Program-made: the position numbers and the translations under genes
The notes under the pieces: generated by a model
Seen by the model: the letters and a program-made list of their open reading frames with translations, nothing else
Told to the model about the DNA's origin: nothing
Database searches by the model: none
Assembly: GCF_000719285.1 (NCBI RefSeq)
Contig: NZ_JOFS01000051.1
Location: 1 to 39,330, forward strand
Length of the DNA: 39,330 nt
Direction: 5' to 3'
Source: Streptomyces bicolor
GTDB lineage: Bacteria; Actinomycetota; Actinomycetes; Streptomycetales; Streptomycetaceae
Part shown: positions 1 through 8,530 of the stretch, one piece after another
Numbering within the stretch: the first letter of the stretch is position 1
Layout: each line of letters opens with the position of its first letter

Positions 1-25
1 CCCCCCCCGCCACGCACCCCCTGGC

Positions 26-31
26 TACCCT
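26..31 (+). promoter_or_regulatory. Candidate -10 of a leaderless promoter
   Basis: TACCCT lies 6 nt upstream of the ATG at 38, with no ribosome-binding site between. This spacing puts +1 at or next to the start codon. The -35 would fall at the very window edge and cannot be judged. Confidence 0.45.
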
Positions 32-37
32 GGACGC

Positions 38-217
38 ATGGACTACGTCTCCGCACTCCTCCCCCCGGTCGTCATGGCCGTGTTCTTCATCGGTGTGATC
101 AGGGTGATCGTGAAGACCCAGGGCGGAGCCAACAAGGCCAAGGAGGACGCGGCCGTCGACGCCGCCCTCGCGCGGGCGGAGGGCACCCGCCAGGCCTCCG
201 TGAACCCGGACGCCTGA
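38..217 (+). CDS. Small single-pass membrane protein, unknown function
   Basis: A 59-residue protein, too short for ordinary gene calling. Residues about 4-26 are strongly hydrophobic (LLPPVVMAVFFIGVIRVIV) and form one membrane helix close to the N-terminus. The rest is a charged, alanine-rich tail with several Lys, Glu and Asp, probably cytoplasmic. There is no Shine-Dalgarno sequence, but a TACCCT hexamer ends 6 nt before the ATG, so the mRNA may be leaderless. A perfect 12-bp hairpin follows at 260-298, which makes this a compact monocistronic unit. I do not recognise a functional family. Confidence 0.72.
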   Translation: MDYVSALLPPVVMAVFFIGVIRVIVKTQGGANKAKEDAAVDAALARAEGTRQASVNPDA

Positions 218-259
218 GCGCCCGCACGCGGCGCAAACCGGCGAACACTGGCGAACACC

Positions 260-304
260 GGCGTACGACTCAAGCCGACCGCTTTCGAGTCGTACGCCCT
301 TTTT
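260..304 (+). terminator. Rho-independent terminator
   Basis: Perfect 12-bp inverted repeat (GGCGTACGACTC at 260-271, complement at 287-298) with a 15-nt loop, followed by CTTTTTG. It separates the small membrane protein from the BlaI-type regulator. Confidence 0.85.
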
Positions 305-360
305 GTCGCCGTTCGCCAGAGAAGGCACCCGTCCGACACGCCAACACCCAGAACTCCCAC

Positions 361-366
361 TATTGT
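361..366 (+). promoter_or_regulatory. Candidate -10 of a leaderless promoter
   Basis: TATTGT lies 8 nt before the GTG at 375 and no Shine-Dalgarno sequence is present. No convincing -35 is seen. Confidence 0.45.
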
Positions 367-374
367 GCTGAGCT

Positions 375-1001
375 GTGCCTCGCCCATTGGGAGAACTCGA
401 AGACGCGGTCATGACGCGGGTGTGGAAGTGGAACCGCCCGGTGACCGTCCGAGAAGTCCTGGAAGATCTCCAGCAGGAACGGTCCATCGCGTACACCACG
501 GTGATGACCGTTCTGGACAATCTCCATCAGAAGGGCTGGGTACGCCGCGAGGCGGAAGGCCGCGCCTATCGATATGAGGCGGTCTCCACACGAGCCGCCT
601 ACGCGGCCGCCCTGATGAACGAGGCCTGGTCACAGAGCGACAACCCCGCCGCCGCACTCGTCGCCTTCTTCGGCATGATGAGCGACGAACAGCGTGAGGC
701 CCTGCGAGACGCCGTACGCATCGCCCAGGGCCCGGAAACGCCCCGCCCCACGGAACCCCCCGATACACGTCGCGTAACGGGCCCCGATACCGGCACCACG
801 GATACCGCCCCCACCGATACCGGCAGCGATACCAGCGCCGATACCAGCAGCGATACCCGTCGAACCGATACCCCCGGCCCCGATAGCGACGCTCCCGATA
901 CCGCCCCTACGGATACCGCCCCCGCCGATACCAGCCCGGATACCCGCACCGAAACCGGCCACGAGAACCCCGGCTCGGCGCAGGAGCCCGGCGGGCGATA
1001 G
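375..1001 (+). CDS. BlaI/MecI-family transcriptional repressor with Asp-Thr repeat tail
   Basis: Residues 1-120 are a BlaI/MecI/CopY-type winged helix followed by a dimerisation segment: the start MPRPLGELEDAVMTRVW, the recognition region around AYTTVMTVLDNLHQKGW, and the wing REAEGRAYRYE. Such proteins repress their targets as dimers. No BlaR1-type sensor protease is adjacent, so the inducing signal is unknown. Residues about 125-208 are a low-complexity tail rich in Asp-Thr pairs, unlike the rest of the protein and unlikely to be part of the fold. Thirteen of its fourteen Asp codons are GAT, while the folded part uses mostly GAC. The gene starts with GTG and is 9 nt upstream of the GNAT gene, so the two are probably co-transcribed. 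Confidence 0.88.
   Translation: MPRPLGELEDAVMTRVWKWNRPVTVREVLEDLQQERSIAYTTVMTVLDNLHQKGWVRREAEGRAYRYEAVSTRAAYAAALMNEAWSQSDNPAAALVAFFGMMSDEQREALRDAVRIAQGPETPRPTEPPDTRRVTGPDTGTTDTAPTDTGSDTSADTSSDTRRTDTPGPDSDAPDTAPTDTAPADTSPDTRTETGHENPGSAQEPGGR
769..941 (+). repeat. Irregular GATACC repeat inside the BlaI-type gene
   Basis: Eleven in-frame GATACC hexamers plus one GATACA and one GATAGC, at spacings that are multiples of three. They encode Asp-Thr (once Asp-Ser) pairs in a disordered C-terminal tail. Confidence 0.8.
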
Positions 1002-1010
1002 CGTCCGCTC

Positions 1011-1574
1011 ATGTCAGCAGAGAGCCACTCCGCCGAGAGCCCCTCGGCGGAGAGCCCAGAAGTCACCGCAAAAGCCATCACCGTCCGCCGCGCCCGCACC
1101 AGCGATGTCCCGGCGGTGCGTCGTCTCCTTGACGAGTACGTCCAGCGTCGCATCCTGCTCGACAAAGCCACGGTGACGCTTTACGAGGACATCCAGGAGT
1201 TCTGGGTCGCGGAACGCGACGACAACGGCGAGGTCGTCGGCTGCGGCGCCCTGCACGTGATGTGGGAAGACCTGGCAGAAGTCCGCACTCTCGCGGTGAA
1301 GCCCGGCCTGAAGGGTGCCGGCGTCGGTCACCAGTTGCTGCAGAAGTTGCTGCACACCGCGCGTTGGCTGGGCGTTCGACGGGTTTTCTGTCTGACCTTC
1401 GAAGTGGACTTCTTCGGCAAGCACGGCTTCGTCGAGATCGGCGAGACCCCGGTTGACACCGATGTCTACGCGGAGCTGCTCCGTTCCTATGACGAGGGCG
1501 TGGCAGAGTTCCTCGGTCTCGAACGAGTGAAACCGAACACCTTGGGCAACAGCCGGATGCTTCTGCATCTGTGA
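1011..1574 (+). CDS. Amino-acid N-acetyltransferase (short ArgA-like GNAT)
   Basis: A 187-residue single-domain GNAT protein. The sequence (VRRARTSDVPAVRRLLDEY, EVVGCGALHVMWEDLAEVRTLAV, the acetyl-CoA loop around GLKGAGVGHQLLQ, and VFCLTFEVDFFGKHGF) fits the short stand-alone N-acetylglutamate synthases of actinobacteria, which transfer acetyl from acetyl-CoA to glutamate in the first step of arginine synthesis. The kinase-like domain of classical ArgA is absent. Residues 2-15 form a Ser-Ala-Glu-Ser triplicate (SAES..SAES..SAES), probably disordered. The start is 9 nt after the BlaI stop, with only a poor Shine-Dalgarno sequence, so translation is probably coupled. Another amino-acid substrate is possible. 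Confidence 0.85.
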   Translation: MSAESHSAESPSAESPEVTAKAITVRRARTSDVPAVRRLLDEYVQRRILLDKATVTLYEDIQEFWVAERDDNGEVVGCGALHVMWEDLAEVRTLAVKPGLKGAGVGHQLLQKLLHTARWLGVRRVFCLTFEVDFFGKHGFVEIGETPVDTDVYAELLRSYDEGVAEFLGLERVKPNTLGNSRMLLHL

Positions 1575-1710
1575 TCGCCGAGCATCCACCGGGATCCACA
1601 ACCCGTATTCCGGCCGAGCGGCCATGCCCGGGTTCCCTATGTCCGAAACGCGCATGTTTCCGGACGGTGGTCGGGCCGCTGGGTCTCTCCCGGGGGTTTG
1701 TGTTTTCTCC

Positions 1711-1755
1711 GCAAAAGCGGTTTGCTTTCCGACGTACTGCAGTACTGCATATAAC
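1711..1755 (+). promoter_or_regulatory. lsr2 promoter/operator region
   Basis: This is an AT-richer island in the 230-nt leader of lsr2. It holds TTGCTT at 1722-1727, the perfect palindrome GTACTGCAGTAC at 1734-1745 and TATAAC at 1750-1755. The two hexamers are too far apart (22 nt) for a textbook promoter, so the exact start is uncertain. A GCAAA..TTTGC dyad lies at 1711-1725. Confidence 0.4.
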
Positions 1756-1820
1756 AGGGGACGGCGAAACGGCGGACGCCGCGACCCCCGGCCCTCAAGT
1801 TATCGATGAAAGGAAATCCG

Positions 1821-2156
1821 GTGGCACAGAAGGTTCAGGTCCTTCTTGTCGACGACCTCGACGGCGGCGAGGCGGACGAGACCGTGACGTTCGCGCTGGA
1901 CGGCAAGACGTACGAGATCGATCTCACGACTGCCAATGCGGACAAGCTCCGTGGCCTTCTCGAGCCTTACGTGAAGGGCGGTCGTCGTACCGGAGGCCGC
2001 GCTTCGGGTGGCCGCGGAAAGGCGCGCGCCGCTTCCGGTGGCAGCCAGGACACCGCGCAGATCCGCGCGTGGGCCAAGGAGAACGGCTACGAGGTCAACG
2101 ACCGCGGCCGTGTCCCCGCGTCCATTCGCGAGGCATACGAGAAGGCCAACGCCTGA
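1821..2156 (+). CDS. lsr2: Nucleoid-associated protein Lsr2
   Basis: A 111-residue Lsr2, the actinobacterial H-NS-like protein that coats AT-rich DNA and silences horizontally acquired and specialised-metabolite genes. The N-terminal dimerisation domain begins VAQKVQVLLVDDLDGGEADETVTF. A basic Gly/Arg linker (GGRRTGGRASGGRGKARAAS) leads to the C-terminal DNA-binding domain, IRAWAKENGYEVNDRGRVPASIREAYEKANA. The Arg-Gly-Arg AT-hook-like motif that enters the minor groove is visible in NDRGRVP. An in-frame ATG exists at 1806, but the GTG at 1821 is the better start: AAGGA at 1810-1814 is 6 nt ahead of it, and family members begin at this residue. It is convergent with the SCO3374-family gene across an 18-bp tandem array. 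Confidence 0.96.
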   Translation: MAQKVQVLLVDDLDGGEADETVTFALDGKTYEIDLTTANADKLRGLLEPYVKGGRRTGGRASGGRGKARAASGGSQDTAQIRAWAKENGYEVNDRGRVPASIREAYEKANA

Positions 2157-2190
2157 TCCAAGGCCAAAGCTGACCTGCAAACAGGCCGAA

Positions 2191-2352
2191 GACCTGCTCC
2201 ACGGACAAGGCCTTCGCAATGGACGGGGTTTGCTCCACGGACAGGTCCTGCTCAACAGGCAGAGTTCTGCTCAACGGCAGAATCTGCTCCACAAGCAGGG
2301 TCTGCTCCACGGACAGAACCTGCCCCACGGACAGAACCTGCCCTACGGACAG
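2191..2352. repeat. Tandem array of nine 18-bp units
   Basis: Nine contiguous 18-bp units, all in phase, with consensus close to RRYCTGCTCCACGGACAG. The units at 2299, 2317 and 2335 are nearly identical, and 2209-2226 is the most diverged. The array starts 34 nt after the lsr2 stop and ends in the last codons of the convergent gene, whose TAG stop is created by a single base difference in the ninth unit. The period is a multiple of three, so hexapeptide repeats appear in several frames, but no real gene spans it. Confidence 0.9.
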
Positions 2353-3047
2353 GCCGTCGGCTGGGCGCCCACACGCCGCAGCCGCAGACGGTGGCAGTGC
2401 GTCGCCACCGTGTCCAGCACCCGCACCAGATCGGGGGCGCCCCCACCGCCCCCCATGGCCGACAGCGTCGGCAGCGAGGCCTCGACCTCGCCCCCAGGCT
2501 CGGGGGGCCGCAGCCACACGGCGGCCCCCTGCACGGCACAAGTGCGGTCCAGGGGAAGCGGCCGCACCGCGCAGGCCCCCGACGGGCCGGGACGCCGTAC
2601 GGCCGCCCTCGGCCCCGGATCGACGGGATGCCGTACGACCGTCACGGGTCCCCACTCGGATGGCAGGGGCGCCTCCATGAGGTCCCCCTCGCCGAGTGTC
2701 GCCAGGTCCAGGGGCAGCGTGCCCCACTCCAGCCAGTCCAGTGCCCCCGGCACCTCCTCCGCGCTGCCCGCGGCGATGAGCAGCCGCATCCGGTCGCCCC
2801 GCACGGCCACCGGGGAGCCGGGCCTCAGGTGGCGCAGTGCCGCGCGGCCCGCCGCGGCCGGAACGTCCAGTACGTCGAAGCGTGGACCCACCCGAAGGCG
2901 CGGCGGGGATCCGGGTGCCCCGGGCACCACCGGCCAGCCCAGTTCGTTCTCGTACCAACGACGGACCTGACCGCTCGGATCGAGCGGCCGACGGGGGAGG
3001 GGGATCGTGGCGTGGTCCGTGGTGATCACGGGGCGGGTGCCGACCAT
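2343..3047 (-). CDS. SCO3374-family protein, unknown function
   Basis: A 234-residue protein of a family conserved in streptomycetes between lsr2 and clpC. The readable core includes VRRWYENELGWPVVPGAPG, LRVGPRFDVLDVPAAAG and a Trp/Leu-rich stretch LDWLEWGTLPLDL. The phrase about pairing a Tyr-Glu-Asn segment with GWPVVP recalls the N-terminal part of bifunctional primase/polymerase proteins, but I see no catalytic triad and do not assign that activity. There is no signal peptide or membrane segment. The start at 3047 has no strong Shine-Dalgarno sequence. The last residues, after RLRLRRVG, run into the 18-bp array, which supplies the stop codon, so the C-terminus is probably strain-variable. 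Confidence 0.75.
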   Translation of the reverse strand: MVGTRPVITTDHATIPLPRRPLDPSGQVRRWYENELGWPVVPGAPGSPPRLRVGPRFDVLDVPAAAGRAALRHLRPGSPVAVRGDRMRLLIAAGSAEEVPGALDWLEWGTLPLDLATLGEGDLMEAPLPSEWGPVTVVRHPVDPGPRAAVRRPGPSGACAVRPLPLDRTCAVQGAAVWLRPPEPGGEVEASLPTLSAMGGGGGAPDLVRVLDTVATHCHRLRLRRVGAQPTACP

Positions 3048-3061
3048 GCCAAGTGCAACCG

Positions 3062-3077
3062 CCGAATGAGCATTCGG
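3062..3077. promoter_or_regulatory. Palindrome upstream of the SCO3374-family gene
   Basis: CCGAATGAGCATTCGG has perfect 7-bp arms with a 2-nt centre. It lies 15-30 bp upstream of the minus-strand start at 3047, an expected operator position. The binding protein is unknown. Confidence 0.4.
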
Positions 3078-3153
3078 GTTACGCTGTGTGTCCTAGCGGA
3101 TGCGCAGGGTGCTGAAAAGGGGGCGTGCGGGGGGTGTGGGGAGGCGCAAGGTT

Positions 3154-3167
3154 GTTCGCCCGTAGCG
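3154..3167 (+). promoter_or_regulatory. ClgR-type activator box upstream of clpC
   Basis: GTTCGCCCGTAGCG matches every fixed position of the ClgR consensus as I know it (GTTCGCYNNNRGCG). ClgR activates clpP1P2, clpC and lon in Streptomyces. The box is 313 bp upstream of the clpC start. The rest of the 432-bp intergenic stretch 3048-3479 holds no credible gene, and I could not fix the clpC transcription start. Confidence 0.75.
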
Positions 3168-3479
3168 GAGGGAACCGGGGGGCGCGGCATGGAGTGTCAG
3201 TCCCAGCGGGTAAGACATCCCTAGTGGGAGGGGGCGACACGCAGGACAGTGGGTCTCACGTTCGCCATCGGCGTACTGATGGTGAGGGTAACCACCTGGC
3301 CTGCGGGAACATCGTCTCGCACCATCGGGTTGGAGCAGATGTCGGCGTTAGCGGGGTCAGGAGGCCATCGACGGTGTCGGCAGTTGGAATGAGCGGTCCC
3401 CGCTTGCGGGACTAAGCTGCGGAAGGACAGGGAGGGGAAGTTCCCCCCACTGCCTGACCGCTCTGAGGAGCGATTAACG

Positions 3480-6005
<2,526 letters not shown>

Positions 6006-6027
6006 CCCTCAGCGGGTTGAGCCGAAG

Positions 6028-6060
6028 AAAGGGGCCGGTGCTTCCAGCACCGGCCCCTTT
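6028..6060. terminator. Bidirectional terminator between clpC and the HAD phosphatase gene
   Basis: Perfect 15-bp stem (AAAGGGGCCGGTGCT at 6028-6042 and its complement at 6046-6060) with a TCC loop. A/T runs lie on both flanks, so it can serve the two convergent genes. Confidence 0.92.
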
Positions 6061-6082
6061 CGCATGCCCAGGAGGAGGGGGC

Positions 6083-6721
6083 TTACGACAGCTGCCCGTT
6101 GTAGTCCGGCAGCTTGTACGTCTTCTCGGCGTGGCCGCCCGACAGGTCGGTGGCGCTGTTGCCGATGTTCGCGATGATCGTGTAGCCCTTGTTCTCGATG
6201 TCGGCGCGCTGGGCCGTCTTGTAGTCCGCGACGTTCTTGAAGAGGTCGAGGAAGCTGCGCACGTAGAGGCCGGAGACCTGGTAACCGACGTGCTTGAGGT
6301 TGTAGTCGGTCACCGAGTAGATGATGCCCGGGCGGGCGGTCACGAAGAACAGGGAGACGCCGTGCTCCTGGGCGTACTCGGCGACCTCCAGGACCGGCGC
6401 GTTGGCCGGCTGCGGGTAGCTGAAGCCGAAGTCCGTCTCCAGGGTCGTGTTGTCGATGTCGAGGACGATCGCCTGCTTCTCGCCCGGCTTGGGGTTCGCG
6501 ATCCGCTGCTTCAGATAAGGCAGCGCCTGGTCCATCACCGCCTGGCAGTCCTTCTGCCATGTGTCGTAGTCGACGTCCTCCGCGGCGGCCGTGAGGGCGG
6601 CCGTGGCGGAGGTGCTCGTCGGGGCCGAGGTCGCCGCTTCGGCGGGGACCGCGAGGGCCACGAGGGCGGCTGCGGAGGCGGTGCCGACCGCTATGCGGCG
6701 CGCCCAGGGGCGAAGCGTCAT
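6083..6721 (-). CDS. Secreted HAD-family (class B-like) acid phosphatase
   Basis: A 212-residue exported phosphatase. The N-terminus has a twin-Arg-free Sec signal: MTLRPWARRI, a hydrophobic stretch to about residue 25, and a likely cleavage after AEA (near 29). HAD motif I is VLDIDNTTLE, with nucleophile Asp88 and general acid Asp90. Motif II is the Thr of LFFVTARPG. This matches the Acid_phosphat_B group, whose members hydrolyse phosphomonoesters outside the membrane. The gene is monocistronic, ends at the shared terminator with clpC, and is divergent from the M23 peptidase. I looked for a PHO box and found none I would defend. Confidence 0.88.
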   Translation of the reverse strand: MTLRPWARRIAVGTASAAALVALAVPAEAATSAPTSTSATAALTAAAEDVDYDTWQKDCQAVMDQALPYLKQRIANPKPGEKQAIVLDIDNTTLETDFGFSYPQPANAPVLEVAEYAQEHGVSLFFVTARPGIIYSVTDYNLKHVGYQVSGLYVRSFLDLFKNVADYKTAQRADIENKGYTIIANIGNSATDLSGGHAEKTYKLPDYNGQLS

Positions 6722-7205
6722 GTGGGGGGTCCTCTCACGTCACGTGCGCGGGCTTGTCGCGTGCATGTTCGTGTGCGGGAGTGGCCGGTGGGGAACCAGC
6801 GGGTTACCGGACGGTAGCTCATGTTGAGGCGTCGCTCACATAACTGCGCAGGATTTCGTTACGAGTTGAGGGATCGGCCGCGTAGCGCCGGTCACATTCC
6901 GGGGTCTCTTGATTGCACTCGGCGGTGACATGCCGCACAGGCGATTTGTCCGTTACTAGTGGGAATAGTGGAAACGGGCTGGGGGGACAAAAAGGACGTT
7001 CACTCTGGAATCGACCTGTGGATTTCGGCATCCATGCTGGTTCGTCCGGAATGGCGGCTCTGTCAAGATGCGGTGATTTTTATGACGGAGTACTACTGTC
7101 CGTCGTAGATAAGGGGTTTTGGGGTTCGGGGTTCTGGGGGTTACCAAGGGATGGCCATCCGGCGAGCGCCTAGTGCGTCGGGTGGTTTTCTCTGCCGTCG
7201 ACCCC
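6722..7205. other. 484-bp divergent intergenic region
   Basis: This region lies between the divergent HAD phosphatase and M23 peptidase genes. It contains no credible gene. Visible structures are a GACGGA..TCCGTC dyad at 7084-7104 and the G-tract cluster at 7113-7140. The stretch around 6948-6985 and 7071-7085 is AT-richer than its surroundings and may hold promoters, which I cannot place exactly. Confidence 0.6.
7113..7140 (+). promoter_or_regulatory. Four-tract G-quadruplex motif in the 5' region of the M23 gene
   Basis: G4-TTTT-G4-TTC-G4-TTCT-G5: four tracts of at least four guanines with short pyrimidine loops of 4, 3 and 4 nt. It is on the coding strand, 65 nt upstream of the likely start, so it would be in the mRNA leader if transcription begins upstream. 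Confidence 0.7.
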
Positions 7206-7811
7206 ATGAGGTTTCGCATGTCCCCGCGCTTCTCGTTCCGTTCGCCCCGTACGTCCGCGTTCCGCACTCGTGCCGCTGTGGTCGCCGCCGGCCTGGGGGC
7301 CTCGGTCGTGCTGGGCGCCGGAGGCGCGGTCGCAACCGAGCTGACTGCCGCCACCGGTGTCTCCACCGCCGTACAGGCCCAGTCCGCAGCCGCCTCCTGG
7401 GTGAGCCCGGTGAAGAAGTACACGAAGTCCGCCAGCTTCGCGCAGGCCGGCGGCATGTGGCAGTCCACCCACAGCGGGCAGGACTTCGCCGTCCCGAGCG
7501 GCACCCAGGTCGTGGCCACGCACGGCGGCACCGTCGTCAAGGCCGGCGGCAACGGCGCCGGTGACGGTCCCGCGTACGGCAACGCCATCGTCATCAAGCA
7601 CGGCAACGGGACGTACTCCCAGTACGCCCACCTGTCGCGCGTCGACGTGAAGATCGGCCAGGTCGTCAAGACCGGTCAGAACATAGCCAGGTCCGGCAAC
7701 ACCGGTAACTCCAGTGGCCCGCACCTGCACTTCGAGATCCGCAAGACCGCCAACTACGGTTCCGCGGTCGACCCGGTGGCCTTCCTGCGGGCCAACGGTC
7801 TGAAGATCTGA
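7206..7811 (+). CDS. Exported M23-family (LytM) metallopeptidase
   Basis: A protein of about 201 residues. A basic N-terminus (MRFRMSPRFSFRSPRTSAFRTR) and a hydrophobic Ala/Gly/Val segment to about residue 45 form an export signal. The catalytic M23 domain occupies about residues 90-195. The zinc ligands are in HSGQDFAVPSGT (His and Asp) and the terminal HLHFEI, with the typical AYGNAIVIKHGNGTYSQYAHL strand between. Such enzymes cut peptidoglycan cross-bridges or peptides. The frame stays open upstream to a TTG at 7119, but the ATG at 7206 (or 7218) fits the signal peptide. No clear Shine-Dalgarno sequence is visible. It is convergent with the TetR gene, only 13 nt between the stops. Confidence 0.88.
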   Translation: MRFRMSPRFSFRSPRTSAFRTRAAVVAAGLGASVVLGAGGAVATELTAATGVSTAVQAQSAAASWVSPVKKYTKSASFAQAGGMWQSTHSGQDFAVPSGTQVVATHGGTVVKAGGNGAGDGPAYGNAIVIKHGNGTYSQYAHLSRVDVKIGQVVKTGQNIARSGNTGNSSGPHLHFEIRKTANYGSAVDPVAFLRANGLKI

Positions 7812-7824
7812 GTCTGCGAGTCGT

Positions 7825-8412
7825 TCAGGCGCCCTTGTGCGCCTGGGTGATCAGATCCGTGGCGACCTCGAGGATGGCCTTGCGCTTTTCCTCGGGGTCG
7901 CCTTCGAGGTCCTTCATCACGAACATCCCGGCGTGCATGGTGAACAGCGCGCTGATGCAGCGGACCTGGTCGACCAGGTCGGTGTCCGGGTCGATGATGA
8001 TGTCGCGCATGCCGAGCATGCGGCTCTTGAACATCTCGCCGATGCTCAGTTCGCGAACCGTCGCCTGGTTCTCCTGCATGAAGCGGAACAGCGGTTCCGC
8101 GTCGGTCAGGGCCTGGCTGTAGCGGCGCAGGATCTCCTGCTTCGTGTCGAGGGAGTGCGGCTGCCGCCTGCCCCACTCGATCAGGTCCTCGATCGGCTTC
8201 GTCAGATCCTCGAAGAGGCTGACGATGATCTCTTCCTTGGTCTTGAAGTGGTAGTACAAGGCCGCTTTCGTGACCTCCAGGCGCTCGGCGATCTCGCGCA
8301 GGGAGGTCTTCTCGTACCCCTGCTCGGCGAAGAGTTCGAGGGCCACGTCCTGGATGCGCTGGCGGGTGTTCCCGCGGCGCCGCTGCTTGGTGCCGTCCAT
8401 GGTGCCACCCAT
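7825..8412 (-). CDS. TetR-family repressor of the adjacent exporter
   Basis: A 195-residue TetR regulator. The helix-turn-helix is near residues 10-60 (RQRIQDVALELFAEQGYEKTSLREIAERLEVTKAALYYHFKTKEEI). The ligand-binding part contains TDAEPLFRFMQENQATVREL. The reading frame is open to 8490, but the ATG at 8412 has GAGGAG 7 nt ahead. It is divergent from the MFS exporter, and two near-identical operators lie between the genes, so it almost certainly represses both the exporter and itself and is released by a drug-like ligand. The ligand is unknown. Confidence 0.9.
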   Translation of the reverse strand: MGGTMDGTKQRRRGNTRQRIQDVALELFAEQGYEKTSLREIAERLEVTKAALYYHFKTKEEIIVSLFEDLTKPIEDLIEWGRRQPHSLDTKQEILRRYSQALTDAEPLFRFMQENQATVRELSIGEMFKSRMLGMRDIIIDPDTDLVDQVRCISALFTMHAGMFVMKDLEGDPEEKRKAILEVATDLITQAHKGA

Positions 8413-8438
8413 CCTCGTACTCCTCGGCTTTCCAGAAA

Positions 8439-8511
8439 ACTTACTTGACGCCCGGCTAGTTACGCGCCTACCTTCCCTGAGTGTAGACAACTAGCCGGGC
8501 GGCAAGTAAGT
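8439..8511. promoter_or_regulatory. Paired TetR operators in the tetR/MFS promoter region
   Basis: Inverted repeat of two 23-bp arms (8439-8461 and 8489-8511) that match at 22 of 23 positions, separated by 27 bp. Each arm also contains its own 18-bp dyad of the form ACTNGCCGNNCGGCNAGT (8444-8461 with one change, and 8490-8507). The axes are 46 bp apart. One site lies near each start, as expected when one repressor controls two divergent genes. Confidence 0.85.
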
Positions 8512-8530
8512 GGCCGGGGGAGTGGGAACC

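Noticed and set aside
2191..2352. Possible CRISPR array
   Set aside because: The units are 18 bp and contiguous, without spacers, and no cas gene is near.
2095..2958. Open frames across the 18-bp array with hexapeptide repeats (LLHGQ on plus, LSVEQ on minus)
   Set aside because: They come from the 18-bp period, which keeps frames open. They overlap lsr2 or the SCO3374-family gene out of frame and have no family-like sequence.
6722..6900. PHO box for the acid phosphatase
   Set aside because: No pair of the 11-bp direct repeats with GTTCA cores was seen; isolated GTTC-like bits are not enough.
6722..7205. c-di-AMP (ydaO-type) riboswitch before the M23 peptidase gene
   Set aside because: Actinobacterial wall hydrolases often have one, and disA is in the window, but I could not find the conserved blocks of that RNA here.
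7119..7205. Extended N-terminus of the M23 peptidase from a TTG at 7119
   Set aside because: The extra residues are not a signal sequence and would be encoded by the end of the G-quadruplex motif; the ATG at 7206 is more plausible.
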